A stretch of DNA of 64,000 bases from Aquisediminimonas profunda. Lineage in GTDB: Bacteria > Pseudomonadota > Alphaproteobacteria > Sphingomonadales > Sphingomonadaceae. The notes under the pieces were generated by a model. That model was not told the origin of the DNA. It did not search any database and saw only the letters and a list, made by a program, of their open reading frames with translations. The stretch covers positions 992,001 through 1,056,000 of the forward strand of contig NZ_CP080327.1 in NCBI RefSeq assembly GCF_019443285.1, in the 5' to 3' direction. The position numbers and the translations under genes are program-made. Positions 34,981-44,451 of this stretch are shown piece by piece (the first letter of the stretch is position 1; every line of letters starts with the position of its first letter).

Positions 34981-35094
34981 GTCCATCGTCGGTGATCGAC
35001 CAAGGCCGCTTCTCATTCGACAAAGCTGGTTGCCATTGAACAGCGGGTAGCGCAGATTCCGGCCCCTGTGCGAAGACCAGCAAGGGGAAAATCT

Positions 35095-35838
35095 GTGAGA
35101 AGGGCCTTTTTGATTGCAGCGCTGATTGCGACACCCGTTCTTGCCAAGACGGCAGCGCCGGACTGGCTTGCCATTCCGCAACGTGCCGAGAGTGACATCA
35201 AGCTTGATGAAGGCCGCAAGCCGATCGAGACGTTGACGTTCCTTGGTATCAAGAAAGGTGATGCCGCCCTCGATTTCGAAGCTGGCGGCGGTTACTATAC
35301 CGAAATCATGGCTCGCGCGGTCGGACCGAAAGGGACTGTCACAGCGTGGTTGGCCACCCAGTTCGCTGGCGATGCCAAGGGCAAGGCAAAGTGGGCGGGC
35401 ATTCTGAGCCGCACACCGAACGTCCATGTGCTTGAGCAGCCGTTCGAGGAATTTCAGGCGCCTGCGAACAGCTATGACTTTGCCCTGTTCCATCTGAGCT
35501 ATCACGATGCCTATTGGACGTCTGCCGAATACAAGGTGAAGCAGCAGGATCCTGATCAACTGGTCAGGAAGATTTATGCGTCCATGAAACCGGGCGGCAT
35601 CGTTGGTGTGGTCGATCATGTCGGACCGGCTGGGGATACGCGCGAGGTTGTGGACAAGCTCCACCGCATCGATCCCGCTGTCGTGAAGGCGGACTTCCTG
35701 CGCGGCGGATTCAAGCTGGTTGGTGAAAGCCGTCATCTTCGGGTCGCGACCGACGATCACACCAAACTCGTGTTTGATCCAGCTGTGCGCGGCAAGACCG
35801 ATCGCTTTGTCTTCAAGTTCATGAAGCCCCGCAAATAG
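35095..35838 (+). CDS. Predicted periplasmic class I SAM methyltransferase-like protein
   Basis: A 247-residue protein with a clear signal peptide (MRRAFLIAALIATPVLA) and a Rossmann methyltransferase-like domain whose motif I is ALDFEAGGGYYTEIMA (Glu after Phe, then three Gly), followed by the KPGGIVGVVDH segment. It resembles the COG4798 predicted methyltransferases. The GTG at 35095 is preceded by AAGGGGAA. A SAM-dependent enzyme outside the cytoplasm is unexpected, so its real activity is uncertain. Confidence 0.72.
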   Translation: MRRAFLIAALIATPVLAKTAAPDWLAIPQRAESDIKLDEGRKPIETLTFLGIKKGDAALDFEAGGGYYTEIMARAVGPKGTVTAWLATQFAGDAKGKAKWAGILSRTPNVHVLEQPFEEFQAPANSYDFALFHLSYHDAYWTSAEYKVKQQDPDQLVRKIYASMKPGGIVGVVDHVGPAGDTREVVDKLHRIDPAVVKADFLRGGFKLVGESRHLRVATDDHTKLVFDPAVRGKTDRFVFKFMKPRK

Positions 35839-35946
35839 CCGCGCCCGACTGCCCCTCTGGCAGAGTGGGGCGCAGTCATGGGTCAGGCGAATGGGCCTTT
35901 GGCGCGTTGGCTTGAATCGGCGCTTCGATTATGGCCTAAGGCTCTG

Positions 35947-36318
35947 ATGCACATAGACCATGATCCCCAGGCGCCTGCTGGCTCCACGATCACCTTTGAC
36001 GCGTTTCTTGCGGTGGACATCCGCATTGGACGCATCGTCAAGGCCGAGCCTTTTCCGGAGGCCAGGAAGCCCGCATTCAAGCTGGAAATTGATTTTGGAG
36101 ACGTGATTGGCATTCGAAAATCGAGCGCCCAGATCACCGAAAATTATGCGGTGGCTGATCTGCCGGGCAGGCTTGTCGCCGCGGTCGTCAACTTCCCGCC
36201 GCGCCAGATCGGAAAGATGATGTCCGAAGTCCTGACGCTTGGTTTTCCGGATGCGCAGGGACATGTAGTGCTGTTTTCGCCAGATCGCGACGTCCCGCTC
36301 GGCAGCCGCCTGTTCTGA
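35947..36318 (+). CDS. csaA: CsaA-like tRNA-binding domain protein
   Basis: A 123-residue protein with a tRNA-binding OB-fold of the Trbp111/CsaA type (FLAVDIRIGRIVKAEPFPEA, then KLEIDFGD, AVVNFPPRQIGKMMSEVLTLG). CsaA is described as a secretion-related chaperone and tRNA binder. I use the ATG at 35947; one at 35878 adds 23 residues not typical of the family. Confidence 0.82.
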   Translation: MHIDHDPQAPAGSTITFDAFLAVDIRIGRIVKAEPFPEARKPAFKLEIDFGDVIGIRKSSAQITENYAVADLPGRLVAAVVNFPPRQIGKMMSEVLTLGFPDAQGHVVLFSPDRDVPLGSRLF

Positions 36319-36380
36319 CGGCACTTGGGGCCAGCGGGGCCATCTCCCGCAATGGGTGAACGATGGTTTTCCGGATCGTT

Positions 36381-36920
36381 CTAGATCAGGCTCTTTTCCA
36401 TCCGCAGCAATGGCACGCGCACGCCATCGATTGGCGCCGATTCGATCTTTTCCTTGGGGGCATAGCCGAAAGACCGATACAATGGCTCTCCCGCAAGCGT
36501 GGCCATCATTTCAGCCCGTTTGAATCCAGCGGCGCGCGCTGCATCTTCGCACAATCCAAGCACCATTCGTCCGATTCCTCTGCGGGCGAAATCCGGATCG
36601 GTATACATCGCGCGGACCTTGGCCGCATCCGTCTCGGGATCAAGAGGAACAGGTTCGCGCGCAACGATGCTGTCATCACCTCCATAAAGTGTTGCCCGCC
36701 AGCTCCACCCTCCGGACCCGACAATGCGACCCTCGGTTTCGACGAGAAAATAGGTCTGGTCCTTTACCAGCTGGGTATCGAGACCCATGACCCGATGGCT
36801 GGCACGGACTTGCTCCGGTGAAAGGAAGCCATGCTGCAATTGCTCGATTGCACGCGCCATCAGAGCCCGCAGAGCCGGCAAATCCTCCATTTGAGCGAGC
36901 CGATGTGCAAGGTCAGCCAT
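36381..36920 (-). CDS. GNAT family N-acetyltransferase
   Basis: A 179-residue protein with GNAT motifs: the acetyl-CoA loop VRAMYTDPDFARRGIGRMVL (Q/RxxGxG/A form, RRGIGR) and a C-terminal YRSFGYAPKEKIES. Its ATG is 10 bases beyond the ggt stop, so it is co-transcribed with gamma-glutamyltransferase. The substrate is unknown. Confidence 0.83.
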   Translation of the reverse strand: MADLAHRLAQMEDLPALRALMARAIEQLQHGFLSPEQVRASHRVMGLDTQLVKDQTYFLVETEGRIVGSGGWSWRATLYGGDDSIVAREPVPLDPETDAAKVRAMYTDPDFARRGIGRMVLGLCEDAARAAGFKRAEMMATLAGEPLYRSFGYAPKEKIESAPIDGVRVPLLRMEKSLI

Positions 36921-36930
36921 GCCAGCCCTC

Positions 36931-38652
36931 TCAATAGCCTGCAACGTTGCCTGTCGGCAGCCGCGGGTCGATCGCTCCATAGAGCAGATCTCGCCCATAG
37001 GGAGCCTGGCCGACAGCCGGGCCACCCACCAAAATGACAGCGATCTGGTTTCCATAGCCCATCAGTTCGAGCTTGTGCCCCCGCGCCGTCAAAGACTCCA
37101 TCGTATCCGCGCTGAGCGCATGGGCCTCATAGTATATGACATCGGGCAACCATTGGGCATGGATGCGCGGGGCATTGACCGCCTCCGTTACGGTCATGCC
37201 ATGGTCCAGAATGTTGATCATGACCTGCAAGACGCCCGTCGGGATGCGGCTGCCGCCCGGCGTCCCCACAACCATCACGAGTTTGCCGTCTCGGGAGACG
37301 ATCGTCGGACTCATTGACGAAAGCGGCCGCTTGCCTGGCGCAATGGCGTTATTCACACCTTCCACCAATCCATACATATTGGGCGCGCCGGGCTTGGAAG
37401 AGAAATCATCCATTTCGTCGTTGAGAAGAATGCCTGTCCCTGCCGGCGTCACCCGGGCACCGAACCAGTCATTCAGCGTATAGGTCAGCGAAACCGCATT
37501 TCCATGGGCATCGACGATCGAGAAGTGCGTGGTGTTTTTACCTTCATGGCCCGACCCCGGCAGACCCAGCGAAAGCGATGACGTAGCCTTGTCCGCTGCA
37601 ATCCCTGCGCGCAATGTCGCAGCATAGTCGGCCGAAACAAGACGGTCGACGTCCACCTTAACAAAGTCGGGGTCGCCCAAATTGACGTTGCGGTCATGGT
37701 ATGCGCGGCGCAGGGCTTCGGTCATGTAATGCACGCCTTGGGCGGAATGAAATCCAAGCGCGCCAAGCGGATAGCCGGACAGAATGTTCAGCGTTTCACA
37801 GATGACGACCCCGCCCGAACTTGGCAGCGGAGCGGAAACAATGTGATAGCCGCGATAGTCACATTCGACGGGCTTGCGCTCCACTGCCCGATAGGCCGCA
37901 AAGTCGGCGAGGGTCATGATTCCCCCATGCGCCCGGCTCGCCGCAATGATCCGTTGTGCAATCTCTCCCCTATAAAAGGCGGGGGCACCCTTGGTCGAAA
38001 TCGCCTGCAGCATCCGGGCCAGGTCCGCTTGCACGAACGTGTCGCCCTTTTGCCAAGGTCGCCCGTTTTTCATGAATATCCGCGCGCTCGGCCCGTCCTT
38101 GGCGAAATCTGCAGCACCTTCGTTCAGGAATTGCGCGTCACCGTGATCGAGAACGAATCCGTCGCGGGCGAGCCTGATGGCCGCGGCCATCAAGGCAGCG
38201 CGCGGACGGCTGCCATATCTGGTTCGCGCCAGTTCCAGCCCCGCAACCGTCCCCGGAATGGCTACGGCACGATAACCGCGCGTCGAAAGGCCGGGAATGA
38301 CGTTGCCATTGGCATCCTGATACATGCTTGCGGTCGCAGCCTGTGGAGCGGTTTCGCGAAAGTCGATGAAGGTCTGGCGCCCATCATGCAGGCGAATGGT
38401 CATGAAACCGCCGCCTCCGATATTGCCCGCCTCGGGGAAGGTCACGGCCAGCGCATAGGCAACGGCAATCGCCGCATCGACAGCATTTCCGCCCTTGCGA
38501 AGCACCTCGACCCCGGCGTCGCTGGCGAGGCGGTGCGCGGAGACGACCATGCCATGTTCCGCGCTGACGGGAGCAGGGGCCGCTGCCCGTGCGGTCTGCA
38601 TGCCCAGCGACAAAACCAAAAACGCTACCAGCGCCAACTTCATTGTCTTCAT
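36931..38652 (-). CDS. ggt: Gamma-glutamyltransferase (secreted)
   Basis: N-terminal nucleophile hydrolase that cleaves or transfers the gamma-glutamyl group of glutathione in the periplasm. It has 573 residues with a signal peptide (to about residue 23, ending ARAAA). The self-processing site is at KNTTHFSIVDAHGNAVSLTYTLN, reduced to TTHFS, where the second Thr is the nucleophile, and the glycine-rich LSSMSPTIV region follows. The substrate-binding GGGFMTIRL and FRETAP segments are present. Confidence 0.93.
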   Translation of the reverse strand: MKTMKLALVAFLVLSLGMQTARAAAPAPVSAEHGMVVSAHRLASDAGVEVLRKGGNAVDAAIAVAYALAVTFPEAGNIGGGGFMTIRLHDGRQTFIDFRETAPQAATASMYQDANGNVIPGLSTRGYRAVAIPGTVAGLELARTRYGSRPRAALMAAAIRLARDGFVLDHGDAQFLNEGAADFAKDGPSARIFMKNGRPWQKGDTFVQADLARMLQAISTKGAPAFYRGEIAQRIIAASRAHGGIMTLADFAAYRAVERKPVECDYRGYHIVSAPLPSSGGVVICETLNILSGYPLGALGFHSAQGVHYMTEALRRAYHDRNVNLGDPDFVKVDVDRLVSADYAATLRAGIAADKATSSLSLGLPGSGHEGKNTTHFSIVDAHGNAVSLTYTLNDWFGARVTPAGTGILLNDEMDDFSSKPGAPNMYGLVEGVNNAIAPGKRPLSSMSPTIVSRDGKLVMVVGTPGGSRIPTGVLQVMINILDHGMTVTEAVNAPRIHAQWLPDVIYYEAHALSADTMESLTARGHKLELMGYGNQIAVILVGGPAVGQAPYGRDLLYGAIDPRLPTGNVAGY

Positions 38653-38691
38653 CGATGAGGTCCCCCCCGGTGATCGGAAATGTCACAACCG

Positions 38692-38729
38692 AAAAAAAAG
38701 GGGCAGGCAAGCCGAAACTTGCCCGCCCC
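38692..38729 (-). terminator. Intrinsic terminator after the TonB-receptor gene
   Basis: On the reverse strand a 12-bp stem with one mismatch (GGGGCGGGCAAG/CTTGCCTGCCCC, loop TTTCGG) is followed by eight T residues, 20 bases past the stop codon. Confidence 0.93.
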
Positions 38730-38750
38730 CGATTTCAGACACTCAAAAGG

Positions 38751-41396
38751 TCAGTATTTGACGCGTACGCGTGCATACCAGAACCCGCCGTTCATCCCGA
38801 ACGGCCCGCCGTTACGCGGATAGACCTGGCCGTCAGCGCTGCCGCCCACAACCGGGAACAGGCCGATCGAATTGTTGTTCAGCTTGTCCGGGAAGGTATT
38901 GAACAGGTTGTTCGCCCCCACCGAGATCGCCATTTCCTTCGACAGATTATAGGTAATGTCCAGATCGGTGACTGCCTTGGCACCGAAGTGCTGCAGCGGT
39001 CCACCGTTGGCACCGCCAACCCCGGTGCCATTGCCATAGTCCGTCGCGTTGACCCACGAACCATAATAGCTTTCGCGTGCGGTCAGGCTGAAGGGCCCGG
39101 TCGAGTAGGTCGCGCTGAAGTGTGCGACATCGTGCGGCGCCAGATTCTTGATATTGGCAATCTGATCAGCGTTGATCACGTTGGCGTTCGCACTGGTGAC
39201 CTTGTTGTTGTTGTGGTTGTAGGCCAGCGACAGGTTCAGTTTGCCGCCGAATGCATCAGTATTGTATGATGCCACCACATCGACCCCGCGCGTCCGCGTG
39301 GAGAGACCGTTGGTGAAATAGCTGACGTTGCCGCCCGGTGTGCCGCCAAAGATCGTGTTCAATGCCGGGCTCGCGAGGAGATCCGCCGCCGTAACCGTAA
39401 AGGACTGGGTGACGAAGATCTTGTCCTTCACCTTGATGTTGTAGAAGTCGACTGTGAAGGTCAGCCCGCGCGTCGGTTCTGCGGTGAACCCGACGCCGAA
39501 GTTGGTCGATTTTTCCGGCGTCAGCGGTTTTGCGCCGTAGAACAAGGACGCGGCGCTATCGACCGGGAACGTACCGGTCTGGATCGAATTACCCTGGATG
39601 AAGTTGGTCGTGAGCGTCGAGTTGTGCTGCTGGCCGGGCGACGGGGCGTGGAAGCCCGTGCCCACTGTGGCGCGGATTGCATAGCCCGGGGCGAATTCGA
39701 ACCGGGTGTTGATCTTGCCGACCTTGGCCGAACCGAACGTGTTGTAGTGCTCGTAGCGCCCAGCAACGCCGACGGTCCAGTTATCAAGGATGTCGGTTTC
39801 CGCGCCGGCGTAGAACGCGACGTTATTCTGGCTCCATGACCCGGCCTGACTGGGGCTGACCCCGCCATAACCCGAAGCGCCGCCCTGGGCGTAGCCCTGG
39901 AAGTCCGAAGCGGTCAGCTGATAGGTTTCCTTGCGGTATTCGAAGCCCGCGGACAGGGTAATCGGCTTGGCGAAGCCGACTTCGACCGGATAGGTCAGGT
40001 CGAGGTTGGCATTGGTTTCCTTCTGCGCCTGCCGGCCGAAATCGAAGCTCGTCTGGGTGGCCGTGTTGTAAGGCGCAGCCGAGGCCGGGTTGTTCGGGCT
40101 GAACGCGGTGTTGAGCGAGTTGTACATGCTCAGATCAAGCGTGTTGCGGCTGCTCGAGACCGAGACGTCATAGGTCAAATCGCCCATCGAGCCCCTGATC
40201 CCGGCCACGCCCCACAGCTGGTTGATGACCCCGACGAAGATCGGAGTGAAACCAGCGGGATATAGGTTGCGAAAATAGGGATCGCTCGTTGCGCCGCAGC
40301 CCAGAGGGTCAACACCGGACGCCTGATAGTTGAGGAATGACCGCGGGCACAGCAAGATATAATTGTTCGCCGCAATCGTCGCGGCAGTTTGCCCGGCCGG
40401 ATTGATCAGTGTCGTGCCGGTCGAATCGAGGATTGCCGCGGTTGACGCACGATAGTTGAAGCTTTCGCTGGCCTTGCTGTGCGAGGCATTGCCGAGAACG
40501 TAGAATTTGGCGTTGTCCGAAAGTTCCAGTTCGCTGTTAACGAGGATCTTCCAGCCGCGATTGGGCGAATTGCCAAAGATTTGCGCTGGCAGCGGGTAGA
40601 ACGGCAGCTGCGCAGCGTTCGACGGGTTCTGGGTGGCATAGGCCAGCGCCGTCGGCCGGGTCACGCCGCGGCTGGTCTGGCCGTCGTCGAAATATTCACC
40701 CGAAACGTTGATGAACGCCCGTTCGCCCAAGCCGAACCCGGCATTAGCGGCAACCTGATAGCTCTTGCCGTCGCCATTGCGATAATACTGACCGTAACGC
40801 CCCTGGACTTCGAGCCCTTTGTCGCTGCGAATACCATAGTTCATGACGCCAGCGATCGCGTCGGAACCATACTGGGCGGTCGCGCCATCGCGCAGCACCT
40901 GCAGGTTGTTGATCGCGATCGTAGGGATCGAGCCGATGTCCGCGCCCTGCGAACCATAGCCGAGACCGGTGTCGCCGCCCGAGTAGACCTGGACCAGCGC
41001 GGAGCGATTAAGACGCTTGCCGCCGATCATCACCAGAACGTTGTCGGCCGGCAGGCCACGCAGCGAAGGCGAATGCACGAAGGTTGAGGCGTCCGAAATC
41101 GTGTTCTGCGGCACATAAAGCGACGGCACGATGTTCTTGACCACATCAAGCAAGTTCGAGGCCGCCTGGGTCGAAAGATCCTGGGTCCCGATTACGTCAA
41201 CCGGTGAAGCTGAATTGGTCGATGACCGGTCGGTCCGACGGGTCCCGATGACCACAATTTCCTTGCCGCTGTCTTCGTCGCCACTGCTTGCCCCCGTCTC
41301 CTGGGCCAATGCCGGGGTGGCGGTAAACATGGCCATGCTTGCGGCCGTGCCGAGCAACGCCAATTTTGATAAACGATTGTTCTTGTCGAAGCGCAT
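38751..41396 (-). CDS. TonB-dependent outer-membrane receptor
   Basis: An 881-residue receptor with a signal peptide (to about residue 31, ALAQ), a TonB box-like EIVVIGTRR, a plug domain (about 55-180; LRGLPADNVLVMIGGKRLNRSA, the latter quoted in part: LRGLPADNVLVMI) and a 22-strand barrel ending FWYARVRVKY. AAAGGGGATTTT precedes the ATG. The ligand is not evident; sphingomonads use such receptors for iron complexes, sugars and aromatic compounds. A Rieske oxygenase gene lies directly upstream on the same strand. Confidence 0.92.
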   Translation of the reverse strand: MRFDKNNRLSKLALLGTAASMAMFTATPALAQETGASSGDEDSGKEIVVIGTRRTDRSSTNSASPVDVIGTQDLSTQAASNLLDVVKNIVPSLYVPQNTISDASTFVHSPSLRGLPADNVLVMIGGKRLNRSALVQVYSGGDTGLGYGSQGADIGSIPTIAINNLQVLRDGATAQYGSDAIAGVMNYGIRSDKGLEVQGRYGQYYRNGDGKSYQVAANAGFGLGERAFINVSGEYFDDGQTSRGVTRPTALAYATQNPSNAAQLPFYPLPAQIFGNSPNRGWKILVNSELELSDNAKFYVLGNASHSKASESFNYRASTAAILDSTGTTLINPAGQTAATIAANNYILLCPRSFLNYQASGVDPLGCGATSDPYFRNLYPAGFTPIFVGVINQLWGVAGIRGSMGDLTYDVSVSSSRNTLDLSMYNSLNTAFSPNNPASAAPYNTATQTSFDFGRQAQKETNANLDLTYPVEVGFAKPITLSAGFEYRKETYQLTASDFQGYAQGGASGYGGVSPSQAGSWSQNNVAFYAGAETDILDNWTVGVAGRYEHYNTFGSAKVGKINTRFEFAPGYAIRATVGTGFHAPSPGQQHNSTLTTNFIQGNSIQTGTFPVDSAASLFYGAKPLTPEKSTNFGVGFTAEPTRGLTFTVDFYNIKVKDKIFVTQSFTVTAADLLASPALNTIFGGTPGGNVSYFTNGLSTRTRGVDVVASYNTDAFGGKLNLSLAYNHNNNKVTSANANVINADQIANIKNLAPHDVAHFSATYSTGPFSLTARESYYGSWVNATDYGNGTGVGGANGGPLQHFGAKAVTDLDITYNLSKEMAISVGANNLFNTFPDKLNNNSIGLFPVVGGSADGQVYPRNGGPFGMNGGFWYARVRVKY

Positions 41397-41594
41397 AAAA
41401 TCCCCTTTTGACTGCAATTGATTGCAACCTTTTATCCCTGACACGCCGGAGCGGCGCTCGCGCTGGACGGACTTCCGATGTATTTGATATGTCCCCCAAC
41501 GCAGCATCTTTTAGCTGGCAAGATCCCTCAGGTCGCTCTCAAATTGCCGGGTTAGTGCATTTCTTTTGCCGACTGTTGCAAAATTGTCGAAATA

Positions 41595-42617
41595 TCAGCG
41601 GTCCGCCTCGGCTGCGATTTTCTTTCCGAGCAAGTGGCGAAAGCGCAGCGGACCCGCATCCGAAGCAATCGAAAGGAAGCTGTCCCCGCAAGCGTCCATT
41701 CCTTTTTGAACGGCGTTCAGGACTTGGAGATCCTCGGAAAAGGCAGAGAGCACAGATTGCGACATTTCTTCCGAAAGTACAGCGTCATCGGGCCGGACAT
41801 TGCGCAATTGAAACCAGTAATAGCGGCTGCTCCTCTCCGTTTCAGGTGTGATGAAGTTATAGGAGTCCATGACGAAGCTGTTGGAGGGATCTGCCGTTCT
41901 TGTGTGGCCACCTTCGCCCGAAGGTACGAATATGGCCTTGATGATCGCGTTGGCCGGGTAGCGGACTTCATAGTGCTGAAGGCGATCGGCATTTCCTGCA
42001 AATGGCACGAGGTCAGCATAGAAAGGCGCGACAGGCGCGTCCTTTATCCATCGGGAAACAGTCACACCAAGCGCATCGACGCTGATCTGTGGGGGCTGTG
42101 CCTTGCATGAATCGTCGCCAAAACTGGTTGGGTGAACCCAGGCGACATGCGAGGGATCAAGGAGGTTATCGGTGATGTAAAGATAATTGCACTCATATGT
42201 CATCGCGGGGCCGCGATTATACCCCCAAGCCGGATCGCCCCAGTTTTCGATCTCAATGATGTGAATTCTATCTGCGGCCGCGACATCGCCCATCCAGATC
42301 CAGACCAGGCCATAACGCACTTCAACCGGATAGCTTCGGAGGTGCGCACCATCCGGAATTCCAGACTGGCAAGGCACGTTGACGCATTGGCCATCGGGAG
42401 CAAATGCAAGCCCGTGGTAACCGCAGGATAGAAAATCGCCGTCAACGCGCCCCATTGCGAGCGGCATCCTTCGGTGCGGACATAAGCCCTCTAAGGCAGC
42501 CACCGTGCCGTCGATGCGGCGATACAGGACAACCAGCTGACCGATGATCCTCCGTTCGACAGGCGACGCGCCGATCTCGTCATCCCATGCTGCAACGTAC
42601 CAGGCATTTTTCAGCAT
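41595..42617 (-). CDS. Rieske non-heme iron oxygenase, VanA-like
   Basis: A 340-residue oxygenase component with Rieske ligands C46, H48, C65 and H68 (CPHRR, CGYHG) and a mononuclear iron site in DNLLDPSHVAWVHP. Its length and domain order match vanillate O-demethylase oxygenases and related aromatic demethylases. No ferredoxin reductase (VanB) gene is adjacent. The ATG at 42617 gives MLKNAWYVAAWDDEI, the family start. Base composition looks poorer in GC than core genes nearby. Substrate unknown. Confidence 0.85.
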   Translation of the reverse strand: MLKNAWYVAAWDDEIGASPVERRIIGQLVVLYRRIDGTVAALEGLCPHRRMPLAMGRVDGDFLSCGYHGLAFAPDGQCVNVPCQSGIPDGAHLRSYPVEVRYGLVWIWMGDVAAADRIHIIEIENWGDPAWGYNRGPAMTYECNYLYITDNLLDPSHVAWVHPTSFGDDSCKAQPPQISVDALGVTVSRWIKDAPVAPFYADLVPFAGNADRLQHYEVRYPANAIIKAIFVPSGEGGHTRTADPSNSFVMDSYNFITPETERSSRYYWFQLRNVRPDDAVLSEEMSQSVLSAFSEDLQVLNAVQKGMDACGDSFLSIASDAGPLRFRHLLGKKIAAEADR

Positions 42618-42950
42618 CCCAACGTCCTCCATCCATGAATCTTTTGGAGCCAGCGCGGTCGGTCAGCAGATCCATCGCCCATTAGGTTGAGTCCCCTTTG
42701 CCTTGGCGATGCGCTTGATACAAGCTGACAGTGTTGCTCGGGTCGAACTCGTACAAGCACACGTTGCGCCTTCCTGCGATGATGTATGTCCGCTTGGTGA
42801 CAGCGCAAAAAGAGGACCGGCACATCGCTGCACCGGTCCAGTGAGGTTCGCAGGAGGAACCTGGGGAGGACGTTTCCGTCTGGCGGAAGGTCCAAACTCT
42901 ATTGGGGGCGGGCTTGAGAGGAGAGAGGGGATGGCCCGCCCCCAAACCCG
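42618..42950. other. 333-base gap without a convincing gene
   Basis: The space between the Rieske oxygenase start and the amt stop has short open frames on both strands, none with a good start, ribosome-binding site or recognisable product. It contains the amt terminator hairpin at its right end and must hold the promoter of the oxygenase gene, which I could not place. Confidence 0.6.
42902..42945 (-). terminator. Hairpin after amt
   Basis: A 12-bp perfect stem (TTGGGGGCGGGC/GCCCGCCCCCAA) begins six bases past the amt stop on the reverse strand. No T-run follows, so it may terminate or only protect the message. Confidence 0.6.
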
Positions 42951-44435
42951 TCAGTAGTTGTAGGCACGTTCTCCATGCTCAGCGAGGTCGAGACCTTCGC
43001 GCTCAATATCCGCGGTCGGACGAAGACCGATCGTATACTTGAGTGCAAGGAACAGGGCTGCTGAAACGCCGCCTGACCAGACCAGTGTGATGAGAACAGC
43101 CTTCAGCTGGGTGATGAACTGACCGGCCATGTCATAGGTGCCGGCAACCGCTGGCGTGACGGTGTAGTCAAACCAGCCTTGCCCGCCGAGCGCCGGATCG
43201 GCAACAATGGCCGTTCCGAGGGCGCCGACGATTCCGCCGATGCAGTGAACACCGAACACGTCCAGGGAGTCATCATATTTGAATTTGCTCTTCACCGTTG
43301 TGACAAAGAAGAAGCAGACGATCGAGACGACAAACCCCAGAACGATCGAGGTCATCGGGGCAGCGAAGCCCGAGGCCGGTGTGATTGCGACAAGGCCGGC
43401 AACGGCCCCCGTCGCAGCACCGAGCAAGGACGGGCGCTTGTGGACAATCTGTTCGATCAGGGCCCAGGCCACGGCCGCAGCAGCAGTCGCGACATAGGTG
43501 TTGATGAACGCGACAGTGGTGACGCCATTGGCTTCAAGGTTGGAACCGGCGTTGAAGCCGAACCAGCCCACCCACAGCAGGGAAGCGCCAATCATCGTCA
43601 TGGTCAGCGAATGCGGGGGCATTGGATCCTTGTTGTAGCCAATCCGCTTTCCGATCACGAGGCAGCCGACCAAGCCTGCAATGCCCGCGTTGATGTGAAC
43701 CACGGTTCCGCCGGCAAAGTCGAGTGCGCCGAGGCCGTAAAGATAGCCGAAGTCGCCCGGCTGGTTCGGCAGGAAGTCTGGTCCGGCCCAATACCAAACC
43801 ATGTGCGCGATCGGGAAATAGACGATCGTCAACCAGGCCACCACAAAGATGATGAGCGGCGTGAACTTGACGCGTTCGGCAAAGGCCCCGACGATCAGGG
43901 CCGGCGTGATGCAGGCAAAGGTCATCTGGAACACGACATAGGCGTATTCGGGGATGTAGACGCCGTTCGAGAAGGTCGCGGCGAGGGTGGTCGCGTCAAC
44001 GCCCTTGAGGAACGCCTTGCCAAATCCGCCAACAAAAGGAGCCAATCCGCCTGAACCGGGAGTAAAGGCCATCGAATAGCCCCAGCAGACCCAGACGAGG
44101 CTGGCGACGCAGACGATCATCAAGACCTGCATCAGCACCGAAAGCATATTCTTGGTGCGCACAAGGCCGCCATAAAAGAGCGCGAGGCCGGGAACGGACA
44201 TCATCAGAACGAGGGCTGATGAGATCAGCATCCAGGTCGTGTCGCCCTTGTTGACCATAGCGGCCGTCGGCGTGAAGGCGGCCGCGGCAGCAGGTGCAGC
44301 CTGCGCCACAGCGGCGGTAGCGTTGGACGCTGCATCGGCAGCATTGCTCGCTGCCTCCTGCGCCCAGGCGGGCAAGGCAGCAAAAGCGGTTGCGAGACCG
44401 CCGGCCAGCCCAAACAATGTTTTTCTGGAAATCAT
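42951..44435 (-). CDS. amt: Ammonium transporter
   Basis: A 494-residue Amt channel with a signal-like N-terminus (MISRKTLFGLAGGLATAF), an Ala-rich linker and 11 membrane segments. Family motifs include the pore His segments (DFAGGTVVHINAGIAGLV and FGVHCIGGIVGALGT) and ALFYGGLVRTKN. CAGGGGGA precedes the ATG at 44435. It lies 16 bases downstream of glnK, which regulates it, in a sigma-54-dependent operon. Confidence 0.95.
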   Translation of the reverse strand: MISRKTLFGLAGGLATAFAALPAWAQEAASNAADAASNATAAVAQAAPAAAAAFTPTAAMVNKGDTTWMLISSALVLMMSVPGLALFYGGLVRTKNMLSVLMQVLMIVCVASLVWVCWGYSMAFTPGSGGLAPFVGGFGKAFLKGVDATTLAATFSNGVYIPEYAYVVFQMTFACITPALIVGAFAERVKFTPLIIFVVAWLTIVYFPIAHMVWYWAGPDFLPNQPGDFGYLYGLGALDFAGGTVVHINAGIAGLVGCLVIGKRIGYNKDPMPPHSLTMTMIGASLLWVGWFGFNAGSNLEANGVTTVAFINTYVATAAAAVAWALIEQIVHKRPSLLGAATGAVAGLVAITPASGFAAPMTSIVLGFVVSIVCFFFVTTVKSKFKYDDSLDVFGVHCIGGIVGALGTAIVADPALGGQGWFDYTVTPAVAGTYDMAGQFITQLKAVLITLVWSGGVSAALFLALKYTIGLRPTADIEREGLDLAEHGERAYNY

Positions 44436-44451
44436 GCTTCCCCCTGTTTTT

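Noticed and set aside
42682-42945. Possible small protein on the reverse strand between the Rieske gene and amt
   Set aside because: The frame begins inside the amt terminator hairpin, lacks a ribosome-binding site and matches nothing I know.
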